Positions 1-6,884 of a stretch of DNA of 33,108 nt are shown piece by piece. Source of the DNA: Chloroflexota bacterium. GTDB taxonomy: Bacteria; Chloroflexota; UBA11872. Position 1 is the stretch's first letter. Every line of letters starts with the position of its first letter. The DNA lies in contig JAPOWQ010000014.1 of the NCBI GenBank assembly GCA_026707585.1, positions 1 through 33,108 of the forward strand, read 5' to 3'. Below the pieces are notes generated by a model that saw only the letters and a list, made by a program, of their open reading frames with translations, was not told the origin of the DNA and made no database searches. Made by a program: the position numbers and the translations under genes.

Positions 1-332
1 GGCGCGGGCGCGACGACCGCCACTGGCGCCGCCGCCGCCGGCTCGTCCTCGTCCGCCCCCTCGGTCTGGGGCTCGTCCGCCGCGGCGGCCGCCGCCGTGG
101 CCGGCTCCTCGTCCTCGTCCGCCGCTTCCTCTTCCGAGTACGGTCGACTGCGCATGCGCACCCGCACCCGCGCGTCCTCCCGGCCCATGCCGAGCACCCC
201 GCGCGACCCCGAGTTGATTACGTCCACGTCAATCTCATCCAGCGTCACGTTCAGTTGTAACAGCGCGCGTTTCACCGCGTCCTCGACCGTAGCGCCAGTC
301 ACGATCACTCCATCGCCGGAATCGTTAGCCAC
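1..332 (-). CDS. jag: Jag/KhpB (SpoIIIJ-associated RNA-binding protein), N-terminal part
   Basis: The gene runs off the window's left edge, so only about 110 residues are visible. Residues 7-55 match the Jag N-terminal domain: a TVEDAVKRAL helix, then a VDVINSGSRGVLGMG segment and an ARVRVRM strand. An Ala/Glu/Asp-rich linker follows, and the KH and R3H RNA-binding domains would lie beyond the window. The GTG start at 332 has GGAG a few bases upstream and overlaps the yidC stop by 8 bases, which suggests translational coupling. In other bacteria Jag/KhpB binds RNA, acts in cell-wall and division control, and is nearly always encoded just after yidC. The family call is from sequence and context; a start at a later GTG is possible. 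Confidence 0.88.
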   Translation of the reverse strand, partial: MANDSGDGVIVTGATVEDAVKRALLQLNVTLDEIDVDVINSGSRGVLGMGREDARVRVRMRSRPYSEEEAADEDEEPATAAAAAADEPQTEGADEDEPAAAAPVAVVAPA

Positions 333-1941
333 CGCGTCTCCTCCGTCGCCGTCGGCGGCGTGGTTTGGCTGCCGCCGCGGGCTTGGACTCGCTTTCCTTC
401 GCCTGAGCCTCGGCCTTCGCCGCTTCCACCTTCGCCTGGTGCTCGCCCATCACGTCGCGCGCTATCGGCCAGTGGGCGGGAATCAGTTTGCCCGTTCCCG
501 TGGTGAAGTATTGCTGAACGATCGCAATGATGCTGGAAATCACCCAGTACACCACCAGCCCCGCCTGGAATGTCCAGGCAAACACCACCACGATGATCGG
601 CATGAACTGCATCACCCGGTTCATCGTCGCCGCCTGGCCCGTGGCCGTGCTCGACGCCATCATTCGCGCTTGGATCAGTTGGAACCCTCCGGCCAGCAGC
701 GCCAGCACCGAGATGTAAAACCCCCCGGACGCGAACAGGTCGAAGTTCGCTGGCAGCCGCGTGAAGCCCGCCACTTGCGCCGCCTCCTGCCCCTGGCCGC
801 TGGTCCACCAGTCCCGCAAGTAGGCCTTCGTCGAGTCCGTCGCCGGACCCCAGTAGGCATACACGTCACGCGCCAGCGCATAGCGCCCGTCGGCCAGCAC
901 GTCCGCCAGCGCCGGATAGGCGCGGTCCGCCCCCCGCGCCGCGATGTTCAGCATCCGGATGTCGTCCGTCCGCATCGGCGGCGAGACGCCCAGCGACCCG
1001 GGCTCCGCCCGCAGCGCGTTGAAATAGTCGTCCACGCTATCGTGCTCACGGATCGGAACGCGAATCGGATCCCCGTTCAGCACAACCAGTTCCAGCAACG
1101 TCGGCGCGCTCAGGTCGTCCTTCAGCCCGTGCAGCACGATGGGACCTACGCCGGCGTCCAGGTCCGCCCAGTTCACGACTTCCCCGCGCAGAATCCCTTC
1201 CACCTCGTCCACCGTTAGCCGTGTCGCCGGCCGATCCCGTTCCACCAGGAAGGCGGCCGCCTGCACCAGCCGTGTTTCTTCCGTGCCCGCGGGCATCCGA
1301 CCCAGATCCGCCTCGTTGTCCAGGAAGATCGCCGCCGCTGTCCCGTCATTGAGCAAGTCGATGGCCGTCTCGGCATCCACTACGTCGGTGCGGAACTGGT
1401 AGTTGGCCGCGAACTGGGTGAACGACACGGCCAGCGAGGACTCCAGCGGCGTCGGCAGTTCCGTTGTCGCTATCACCACGTCCACCGGCTCCGTCGGCGC
1501 CGCGTCGCCAATGACCTGGATGGTTGAGTCCTCCCGCGCCAGGTTGAACCACAGGAACTGCTCGTTCAGCAGCCCGCGGCTGCTCAGCGTCAGGATGCCG
1601 CCGTACAGCGCCAGCAGCACGGGCAGCTGAATGAAGATTGGCAGGCACCCCGCCATCGGGTTGACGCCGCGCTCCTTGTAGAGCTTCATCGTCGCTTCCG
1701 AAATCGCCTGCCGGTCTCCCTTCAAGCGATTGCGGATCTTCTCCAGTTCCGGCTGGATCAACTGCATCTTGCGTTGCGAGGTGATCTGCTTCAGCGTCAG
1801 CGGAATCATCAGCAGCCGGATCAGCACCGTGAACAGCACGATCGCAATCGCGTAGCTGCCCACCGCGTCGTGAATCAGCGTGAGCGCGTCGCTCAGCGGA
1901 TCGACGGCCCACGTCTGCCAGGTGTTGGGGATCGCTTCCAT
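325..1941 (-). CDS. yidC: YidC/Oxa1 membrane insertase with an inserted PstS-like binding domain
   Basis: YidC inserts proteins into the cytoplasmic membrane. Helix TM1 spans about residues 30-50 and carries the groove arginine R41 (IRLLMIPLTLKQ). A charged cytoplasmic hairpin follows at 51-97, TM2 at about 98-120, and TM3-TM5 at about 404-424, 444-460 and 461-480. The tail ends in nine consecutive arginines, as in ribosome-binding YidC tails. The protein has 538 residues, whereas five-helix YidC proteins usually have 250-330. The excess is a block at about 140-397 between TM2 and TM3, which faces outside in this topology. It reads as a type 2 periplasmic binding protein of PstS type, with LTVDEVEGILRGEVVNWADL (242-261), a small-residue EPGSLGVSP loop (313-321), YALARDVYAYWG (354-365) and a C-terminal GQGQEAAQVAGFTRLP (382-397). 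No signal peptide or lipobox is visible. It lies in the rpmH-rnpA-yidD-yidC-jag operon, 15 bases after yidD. Confidence 0.93.
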   Translation of the reverse strand: MEAIPNTWQTWAVDPLSDALTLIHDAVGSYAIAIVLFTVLIRLLMIPLTLKQITSQRKMQLIQPELEKIRNRLKGDRQAISEATMKLYKERGVNPMAGCLPIFIQLPVLLALYGGILTLSSRGLLNEQFLWFNLAREDSTIQVIGDAAPTEPVDVVIATTELPTPLESSLAVSFTQFAANYQFRTDVVDAETAIDLLNDGTAAAIFLDNEADLGRMPAGTEETRLVQAAAFLVERDRPATRLTVDEVEGILRGEVVNWADLDAGVGPIVLHGLKDDLSAPTLLELVVLNGDPIRVPIREHDSVDDYFNALRAEPGSLGVSPPMRTDDIRMLNIAARGADRAYPALADVLADGRYALARDVYAYWGPATDSTKAYLRDWWTSGQGQEAAQVAGFTRLPANFDLFASGGFYISVLALLAGGFQLIQARMMASSTATGQAATMNRVMQFMPIIVVVFAWTFQAGLVVYWVISSIIAIVQQYFTTGTGKLIPAHWPIARDVMGEHQAKVEAAKAEAQAKESESKPAAAAKPRRRRRRRRRGG

Positions 1942-1956
1942 CGGTTCGCCGCGTCC

Positions 1957-2166
1957 CTAGGGGACGGGGTCGTAGCCTCCGGCGCGCCAGGGATGGCAGC
2001 GAGCCAGCCGCCGCACGGCCATCCCCGTTCCGCGCAGCACTCCATAGCGCTCGATCGCCTCATGGGCGTACTGCGAACAGGCCGGCTCATAGCGGCACAC
2101 CGTCCCGAACGCCGGCGACACCCACCGTTGGTACGTCCGGATTAACCAGAGCGCCACAGTCGTCAT
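1957..2166 (-). CDS. yidD: YidD membrane protein insertion efficiency factor
   Basis: This 69-residue protein has the full family signature: an N-terminal amphipathic helix (ALWLIRTYQRWVSP), then CRYEPACSQYAHEAI with its two cysteines, a GVLRGTGMAVRRLARCHPW segment, and the terminal GGYDPVP. YidD helps YidC-dependent insertion at the inner face of the membrane. Its ATG overlaps the rnpA stop in an ATGA, so it is probably translated by coupling to rnpA. The length is typical of the family. Confidence 0.95.
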   Translation of the reverse strand: MTTVALWLIRTYQRWVSPAFGTVCRYEPACSQYAHEAIERYGVLRGTGMAVRRLARCHPWRAGGYDPVP

Positions 2167-2504
2167 TCCGTCAGTCGTGCCCGCGATTGCCGCAGCCCCC
2201 GCCGCACGGCCGTCGCCAATTCCTCCGGAGCCGCGTCCACCGCCCGCGCGCGCGGCAGCGCCACGACGTCTAGCGCGCCGGGCAGATCCGAAATCTGGCA
2301 GCGCAGCGTCTCCCGCACCCGTCGGCGCAGCCGATTTCGGCGCACCGCCGAACCGAAGCGCTTGGACACCGGCACCGCCACCCGCGACACCTCGGCTTCG
2401 CTGGGTGTGGCGAAAAGCACCAGCCAGGGGGTCACGGTTTTGGCGCCGCGCGATCGCACCCGCGCGATGTCGGCAGCCCGGCGCAGGCGGTTGCGTCGGT
2501 TCAT
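2163..2504 (-). CDS. rnpA: Ribonuclease P protein component
   Basis: This is the basic 113-residue protein subunit of RNase P, which matures tRNA 5' ends. It starts MNRRNRLRRAADIARVR, as is typical, and contains the RNR signature (VSKRFGSAVRRNRLRRRVRE, about residues 46-65) that contacts the RNA subunit. It sits 32 bases after rpmH and overlaps yidD by 4 bases. No Shine-Dalgarno sequence is evident before the ATG, so translation may depend on the preceding rpmH. Confidence 0.95.
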   Translation of the reverse strand: MNRRNRLRRAADIARVRSRGAKTVTPWLVLFATPSEAEVSRVAVPVSKRFGSAVRRNRLRRRVRETLRCQISDLPGALDVVALPRARAVDAAPEELATAVRRGLRQSRARLTE

Positions 2505-2536
2505 GCGGAAAGGACCGCGACGTGCGGCGTCGCGGG

Positions 2537-2671
2537 TCAGGCGCTCAGACGCTTGCGGCCCTTCCGCCGGCGGCGCCGGAGGATCGCGCGTCCGCCGCGC
2601 GTGGCCATGCGCGCACGGAATCCGTGCCGGCGCTTACGTCGTCGAACCTTGGGTTGGTAGGTGCGTTTCAT
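2537..2671 (-). CDS. rpmH: Large ribosomal subunit protein bL34
   Basis: This 44-residue, very basic protein begins [18 protein letters not shown] and continues [20 protein letters not shown] before ending KRLSA. That is the complete L34 pattern (KRTYQP, HGFRARM, GR.IL..RR.KGR..L). It is the first gene of the rpmH-rnpA-yidD-yidC-jag operon, which commonly lies beside the replication origin. The purine-rich GAGGAAG upstream is rather far from the ATG. Confidence 0.97.
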   Translation of the reverse strand: MKRTYQPKVRRRKRRHGFRARMATRGGRAILRRRRRKGRKRLSA

Positions 2672-2707
2672 AGCTGGTCGCGGCTTCCTCGGACGCCGCA
2701 GACGCCG

Positions 2708-2716
2708 AGTGTATCA
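2708..2716 (-). promoter_or_regulatory. Candidate extended -10 promoter for the rpmH operon
   Basis: On the minus strand the sequence reads TGATACACT, a TGn plus -10-like hexamer (4 of 6 consensus bases). It would start transcription about 30 bases before the rpmH ATG. No clear -35 box is visible, which is acceptable for an extended -10 promoter. Confidence 0.35.
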
Positions 2717-2775
2717 CCGGCAGTCATCCCGCCGGGTGGTTCGCCGCGCCGACAGCTCGCGAACCGAGGGAATAC

Positions 2776-2991
2776 CTACGACTTTGGTCCCGACCTTCGG
2801 CTCCCGATCAGACCCTCGATCAATCCCTCGATCCGGGACACCCGCTCGCTCAGGTCTTTCACGCGCTCGGTCAGATCGTCCACGCGCTTCGTCAGCGCCT
2901 TCATTTCACCGCGAACATCCCGCCAGAATCCGGCGATCAGACCGGCGAGGGCAATCCCCACGCTCACGATAGCAATGGTCTCAGGCGACAT
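2776..2991 (-). CDS. Small membrane-anchored coiled-coil protein
   Basis: This is a 71-residue protein of unknown function. Residues 5-23 (TIAIVSVGIALAGLIAGFW) form one hydrophobic membrane segment. Residues 28-62 are a heptad-repeat coiled coil (KRVDDLTERVKDLSERVSRIEGL), and the tail is short and polar. The ATG at 2991 has an AAGGAG Shine-Dalgarno about 10 bases upstream, which supports a real gene. Anchor plus coil resembles phage-hemolysin-like (XhlA-type) or generic scaffold proteins, but I see no motif that decides this. It lies upstream of rpmH in the same direction, where dnaA lies in many genomes. Confidence 0.6.
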   Translation of the reverse strand: MSPETIAIVSVGIALAGLIAGFWRDVRGEMKALTKRVDDLTERVKDLSERVSRIEGLIEGLIGSRRSGPKS

Positions 2992-3127
2992 AGGGCGGCT
3001 TCTCCTTGTGTCCGCCCCTTTACAACACCTAGCTGCATACCATCAACGCCCCGCTTGCGCTAGCCGGACCTCAATCCCCTTTCGGGCAGTGTGCTAGCGT
3101 CCCACGTCCATCGCCCCGGCTGCGGAC

Positions 3128-3472
3128 ATGCCCAAGACTCCGTCCCTCGTCTATCGCTGGTCCGCCGTGCCCCGCCCCAAAGCCTGGCGCAAGGCCCGCC
3201 GCACCGTTTACGAGTTTCTTCTGTTCGCCGCCGCCTCGCTGGACTGGCCCCTCGGCCGCGTTATGGTCGGACGCGGCGGTGGGCACCCTTCCCTCATCGT
3301 CGAGTTCGCCTTCAAGCGCACCGCCGACTTCGAGGCCGCCTGGGACCGCATGTCCGCCGATCCGCACAGCGAAGCTCTGTGGTCCCGTCTCGCTCCGCTC
3401 CTGCACGACTCCACCATCCGCCGTGAACTCTTTGCCGTGCAGTACGCCCGAATCGGCACGACCGACCGCTAG
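3128..3472 (+). CDS. Hypothetical protein, possibly NIPSNAP-like
   Basis: This 114-residue protein is not assigned to a firm family. The C-terminal half (VEFAFKRTADFEAAWDRM, then DPHSEALWSRLAPLL) has the pattern of dimeric alpha/beta-barrel or NIPSNAP-like proteins: a strand, an amphipathic helix, then a D..W..L helix. This is a weak resemblance by eye. The stop is 6 bases before the Gfo/Idh gene on the same strand, so the two are probably cotranscribed and may share a substrate. The start lacks a strong Shine-Dalgarno. Confidence 0.6.
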   Translation: MPKTPSLVYRWSAVPRPKAWRKARRTVYEFLLFAAASLDWPLGRVMVGRGGGHPSLIVEFAFKRTADFEAAWDRMSADPHSEALWSRLAPLLHDSTIRRELFAVQYARIGTTDR

Positions 3473-3478
3473 CCGCCA

Positions 3479-4534
3479 ATGACGCGCAGCTCTGAGACCC
3501 TCGGCGCCGGCATCATCGGCGCCGGCGGCATTGCCCGCGGGGCCCACCAGCCAGGTTTCGCCGCCCAGCCAAACGTCGAAATCGTGGCCGCGGCCGACCC
3601 CATGCCCGGCCGCGCCGCCGAGTTCGCCCGCGACTTCGATATCCCCCACGCCTACACCGACTACCGCGACCTGCTCGCCCGCGACGACATCGATGTTGTG
3701 TCCGTCGGCACCCCGCCCGTCGCCCACGCCGAGGCCACCATCGCGGCCCTGGAGGCCGGCAAGCACGTCTTCTGCGAAAAACCCATGGCCATGAACGCCG
3801 CCGAGGCCCAGGCCATGGCCGACGCCGCCGACCGGGCCGGTCGCGTCCTTGCCATCGACTTCCAGACCCGCTTCAGCCGTGACGCTCGGCGCGCCCACGA
3901 CCTCGTTGCCGGCGGTCGCCTCGGCGCGCCGCACTTCGCCCGCGCCACCATGCTGCGGCAGGCCGGCGTCCCGACCTGGGGAACCTTCACCTCCCGGGCC
4001 GCCAACGGCGGTGGCGCGCTCATCGATATCGGCGTCCACGCGCTTGACCGCGCCCTCTATGTCCTCGGCCACCCCGATCCCCTGAGCGTCTGGGGCGCCA
4101 TTGGCCGGCCCTTTGGCAACCGCGGCGGCGTCACGAATCGCTGGGGCCCGTGGGACACCTCCAACTACGACGTCGACGACTACGCCTTCGCCGGCATCCG
4201 ATTCGAAGGCGACCTGATCCTGCTGCTCGAATGCTCCTGGATCCTCAGGATCGGCAGGAGCGAGGAACGCCTGACCGTCTCGGCCGCGGACGGCGGCCTC
4301 GAAATCAGCCCCCTGCGCGTCTTCCACGACCGCGACGGCTTCCACAGCACCGAGACCTACGACACCAGCGGCGAAACGCGCAAAGAGCACGTGATTGCCG
4401 TGACCGACTTCATCCAGGCCGTCCGAACGGGCGCCGAGCCCACCGTCACCGCCGCCCAGGGCGTCACGGTCACCCGCATCGTCGACGCCATCTACCGGTC
4501 CGCTGCCGAGCGAACTGAAATCCCGCTGACCTAG
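3479..4534 (+). CDS. Gfo/Idh/MocA-family NAD(P)-dependent oxidoreductase
   Basis: These enzymes oxidise or reduce sugars, cyclitols or their derivatives with NAD(P). The 351 residues start with a Rossmann fold (GIIGAGGIARGAH, 11-23). The catalytic EKP motif is intact (E100, K101, P102 in GKHVFCEKPMAMN), and so is the D..GVH motif (D183, H187 in GGALIDIGVHALD). These features make it the canonical member among the three Gfo/Idh proteins here. It follows the small hypothetical gene by 6 bases and converges on citrate synthase. Substrate is unknown; myo-inositol 2-dehydrogenase or a sugar dehydrogenase are equally possible. Confidence 0.9.
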   Translation: MTRSSETLGAGIIGAGGIARGAHQPGFAAQPNVEIVAAADPMPGRAAEFARDFDIPHAYTDYRDLLARDDIDVVSVGTPPVAHAEATIAALEAGKHVFCEKPMAMNAAEAQAMADAADRAGRVLAIDFQTRFSRDARRAHDLVAGGRLGAPHFARATMLRQAGVPTWGTFTSRAANGGGALIDIGVHALDRALYVLGHPDPLSVWGAIGRPFGNRGGVTNRWGPWDTSNYDVDDYAFAGIRFEGDLILLLECSWILRIGRSEERLTVSAADGGLEISPLRVFHDRDGFHSTETYDTSGETRKEHVIAVTDFIQAVRTGAEPTVTAAQGVTVTRIVDAIYRSAAERTEIPLT

Positions 4535-4537
4535 CCG

Positions 4538-4556
4538 GCGGCTGCGCCCTAGCCGC
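4538..4556. terminator. Weak hairpin between convergent genes
   Basis: The 6-bp arms GCGGCT and AGCCGC are separated by a 7-base loop. The hairpin overlaps the end of the citrate synthase frame, in the 14-base gap between two convergent stops. No T-tract follows, so it is only a weak candidate for bidirectional termination. Confidence 0.25.
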
Positions 4557-5673
4557 GCTCCGCAATCGGCGTCACCGGCCGGTCCATGTGCCCCACGTAC
4601 TCGGCCCTGGGGCGGATGATCCGGTTATTGCCCTGCTGCTCCAGCACGTGCGCCGTCCAGCCGCTCATACGGCTGATCGCGAAGATTGGCGTGAACAGGT
4701 CGGGCGGAATCCCCAGCGAGGCGTATACCGTCGCGGCGTAGAAGTCCACGTTCGAGTTCAGGTTCTTCTCCCGCAGCATCACGGCTTCCATTACCTGCGA
4801 GGTCTCGAACCACTCGGCGTGGCCGGAGGCGGGCGCCAGTTCGCGGGCAATCTCGCGCAATACGGTGGCGCGCGGGTCCGCCGTGCGGTACACCGCGTGA
4901 CCGAAGCCCATCACCAGCTCGCGCCTGGCCAGCTTGTCCATCACCCAGGCCTCGGCCTCTTCGGGCGACGTCACCTGCAGCAGCATCTCCAGCACGGCCT
5001 GGTTCGCCCCGCCGTGCAGCGGCCCGCGCAAGGCGCCGATAGCGCCGGCGATCGCCGAGTGCACGTCGGTCAGCGTGGCGGCAATCACCCGGGCGGCAAA
5101 CGTGCTGGCGTTGAACTCGTGGTCCGCCTGCAGCACCAGCATCACGTCGATCGTTCGCGTCGCCTCGGGCTTCGGCGCTTCGCCGAAATACGTGGCCAGG
5201 AACGACTCCGCGATCGATCCGTCCGGCGGGTCGAGAGGGTCGCGGCCCTCCAGTAGACGGCCCGCCTGCGCCACGATGTTCGGCGTCTGGGCCAGCAGCC
5301 GCACCGCCTTGCGCTCCGCGGCTTCCAGCGAGTCGTCGCCCTGGTCCGGATCGAAGCTGCCCAGCATCGACACCGCCGTCCGCAGCGCCACCATCGGGGT
5401 CGAATCGCCCGGCAGCGACGCCAGCATGTCCATCACTGGCCCCGGCAGATCGCGCGACTCGTTCAGTTCATTGGTCAGCGCATCGAGCTGGCTACGGCTC
5501 GGCAACTCGTCATGCCACAACAGGTAGGCGACTTCCTCGAACGTCGTCTCCGCCGCCACCAGGTCGGCAATATCGATGCCGCGGTAGGTCAACCGGCCGA
5601 CTTCGCCGTCGACTGAACTCAGCGCCGATCGGCCGGCAACGACCCCTCGCAGGCCGCTCTCTTTCGCTGCCAT
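4549..5673 (-). CDS. gltA: Citrate synthase
   Basis: The enzyme condenses acetyl-CoA and oxaloacetate to citrate at the entry of the TCA cycle; 2-methylcitrate synthase is a related possibility. The N-terminus shows GLRGVVAGRSALSSVDG and LTYRGIDI, typical of the short, Gram-positive/archaeal form. With 374 residues it has the expected length. Catalytic residues are visible: H220 (GPLHGGAN), H259 (GFGHAVY) and D310 (NVDFYAA), with H185 in ADHEFNAST and R335 in AISRMSGW. I chose ATG at 5673 because GGAGGG lies 6 bases upstream; a TTG directly before it is less likely. The gene stands alone, and the upstream region has a strong secondary structure. Confidence 0.95.
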   Translation of the reverse strand: MAAKESGLRGVVAGRSALSSVDGEVGRLTYRGIDIADLVAAETTFEEVAYLLWHDELPSRSQLDALTNELNESRDLPGPVMDMLASLPGDSTPMVALRTAVSMLGSFDPDQGDDSLEAAERKAVRLLAQTPNIVAQAGRLLEGRDPLDPPDGSIAESFLATYFGEAPKPEATRTIDVMLVLQADHEFNASTFAARVIAATLTDVHSAIAGAIGALRGPLHGGANQAVLEMLLQVTSPEEAEAWVMDKLARRELVMGFGHAVYRTADPRATVLREIARELAPASGHAEWFETSQVMEAVMLREKNLNSNVDFYAATVYASLGIPPDLFTPIFAISRMSGWTAHVLEQQGNNRIIRPRAEYVGHMDRPVTPIAERG

Positions 5674-5708
5674 CAACGTCCCTCCTCGCGTATGGTCAAT
5701 ACAACGCA

Positions 5709-5787
5709 GTGTCGGCAGGCCAGCATCGGCGGCGCCGAGCGGCCTGCGGCGCGGAGGGCGCAGTGGCGCGCACTACCGCGCCGACAC
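5709..5787 (-). promoter_or_regulatory. Structured leader upstream of citrate synthase
   Basis: The outer arms GTGTCGGC (5709-5716) and GCCGACAC (5780-5787) are complementary. Inside, GCAGGCC (5715-5721) pairs with GGCCTGC (5741-5747), enclosing a small CGGC/GCCG stem. The structure lies 36 bases before the citrate synthase ATG. A TACAAT hexamer on the minus strand (5790-5795) is a possible -10 box just upstream. It does not match a riboswitch I know. Confidence 0.3.
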
Positions 5788-5927
5788 TCATTGTAGGCGA
5801 TGAAGCGCGAGATTCCCGGCGCATCCGCGCGTCGCCTGGCGGCTTCGTTGCTTCGTCAATGGGTTGGTGCTCTACACCTTGCAACTGCGTCCCCTCCCAC
5901 GGGCAGAGTGCTACGCGGGGTCCGAGA

Positions 5928-6884
5928 TCAGTTGACGCGCCAGCGCGGCGAGCGGTTGGCCAGGACCCGCTGGACTTCCTGGGCGCAGTGGGCGGCGGTG
6001 CGAACGTTGGTTTCGAAGGTGATGCCGGCGACGTGAGGGGACAGGATGAGGTTGGGAGCGTGGAGTAAGGGGCTGCCGACAGGGGGTTCGTTTTCGAAGA
6101 CGTCAATGGCGGCGGCGGCGATGCTTCCACCAGCGAGGGCGTCGGCAAGGGCGTGTTCGTCGACGACGGGGCCACGGCAGGTGTTGACGAGGATGGCGTG
6201 GGGGCGCATCTGCTCCAGGCGTTGGGCGTTGATGAGGTGGCGGGTTTCGGGAGTGAGGGGGGTGTGAAGGGTGACGATGTCGGAGCGCCGGAGGAGTGCT
6301 TCGAGCGAATCGACGGGTTGACCGCCGTGGTCGCGGACGACATTGGCGGGGACGAAGGGGTCGAACACCAGACCCTGCATATCGAGGCCGAGGGTGAAGG
6401 CGCGGAGGACGCGGAGGCCGATGCGGCCGCTGCCGATGATGCCAACGGTGCGGCCGGCGATTTCGTGGGCGGGCAGGTCGCCGCTGTCGCGCCAGCCACC
6501 GGATCGAACGAGACGGTCGCGGTCGGGGATCCGCTTGAGGAGGGCGAGGGCGGCGGCGACGGTGAATTCGGCGACGGAGGCGGCGTTGGCCTCGGGGGTG
6601 AAGCAGACGGGGATGCCACGGCGGGTGGCGTGGTCGACATCAATGCTGTCGACGCCGACGCCGTGTTTCTGTATGCAGCGCAGGTTGGGGGCGGCGTCGA
6701 TGACGGCGGCGGTGATGGGCGCGACGCGGACGACGATGGCGTTGGCGGCGGGGGCGACGCCGAGGATGGAGGGTTCATCGGGACGGTCGGGGCGGATGAC
6801 GTCGGCGAATTCCTGGAGGGCGTCGATGCCGCCCTGATGGATGGGTTCGGTGACGAGGACGGTGGGGCGCCGGGCAGCGGTCAT
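5928..6884 (-). CDS. D-isomer-specific 2-hydroxyacid dehydrogenase (SerA-like, no ACT domain)
   Basis: This is an NAD-dependent dehydrogenase of the phosphoglycerate dehydrogenase/hydroxypyruvate reductase family. The 318 residues contain a nucleotide-binding GIIGSGRIG (148-156), catalytic R237 (NTCRG), E266 (FENEP) and H284 (LSPHVAG). The QKHGVGVDSID segment (72-82) is typical of SerA-like enzymes. It stops after the catalytic domain, so serine-sensing ACT/ASB domains are absent and the exact substrate is open: 3-phosphoglycerate, hydroxypyruvate or glyoxylate. Its ATG overlaps the threonine synthase stop (ATGA), so the two are translationally coupled. Codons end strongly in C. Confidence 0.9.
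   Translation of the reverse strand: MTAARRPTVLVTEPIHQGGIDALQEFADVIRPDRPDEPSILGVAPAANAIVVRVAPITAAVIDAAPNLRCIQKHGVGVDSIDVDHATRRGIPVCFTPEANAASVAEFTVAAALALLKRIPDRDRLVRSGGWRDSGDLPAHEIAGRTVGIIGSGRIGLRVLRAFTLGLDMQGLVFDPFVPANVVRDHGGQPVDSLEALLRRSDIVTLHTPLTPETRHLINAQRLEQMRPHAILVNTCRGPVVDEHALADALAGGSIAAAAIDVFENEPPVGSPLLHAPNLILSPHVAGITFETNVRTAAHCAQEVQRVLANRSPRWRVN

Noticed and set aside
97-1218. Plus-strand frame of 373 residues over jag and yidC
   Set aside because: Low-complexity Ser/Pro/Arg/His content and no motif; the opposite strand encodes clear Jag and YidC.
3071-4390. Minus-strand frame of 439 residues over the Gfo/Idh gene
   Set aside because: Gly/Val/Ala-rich antisense of a clear oxidoreductase gene.
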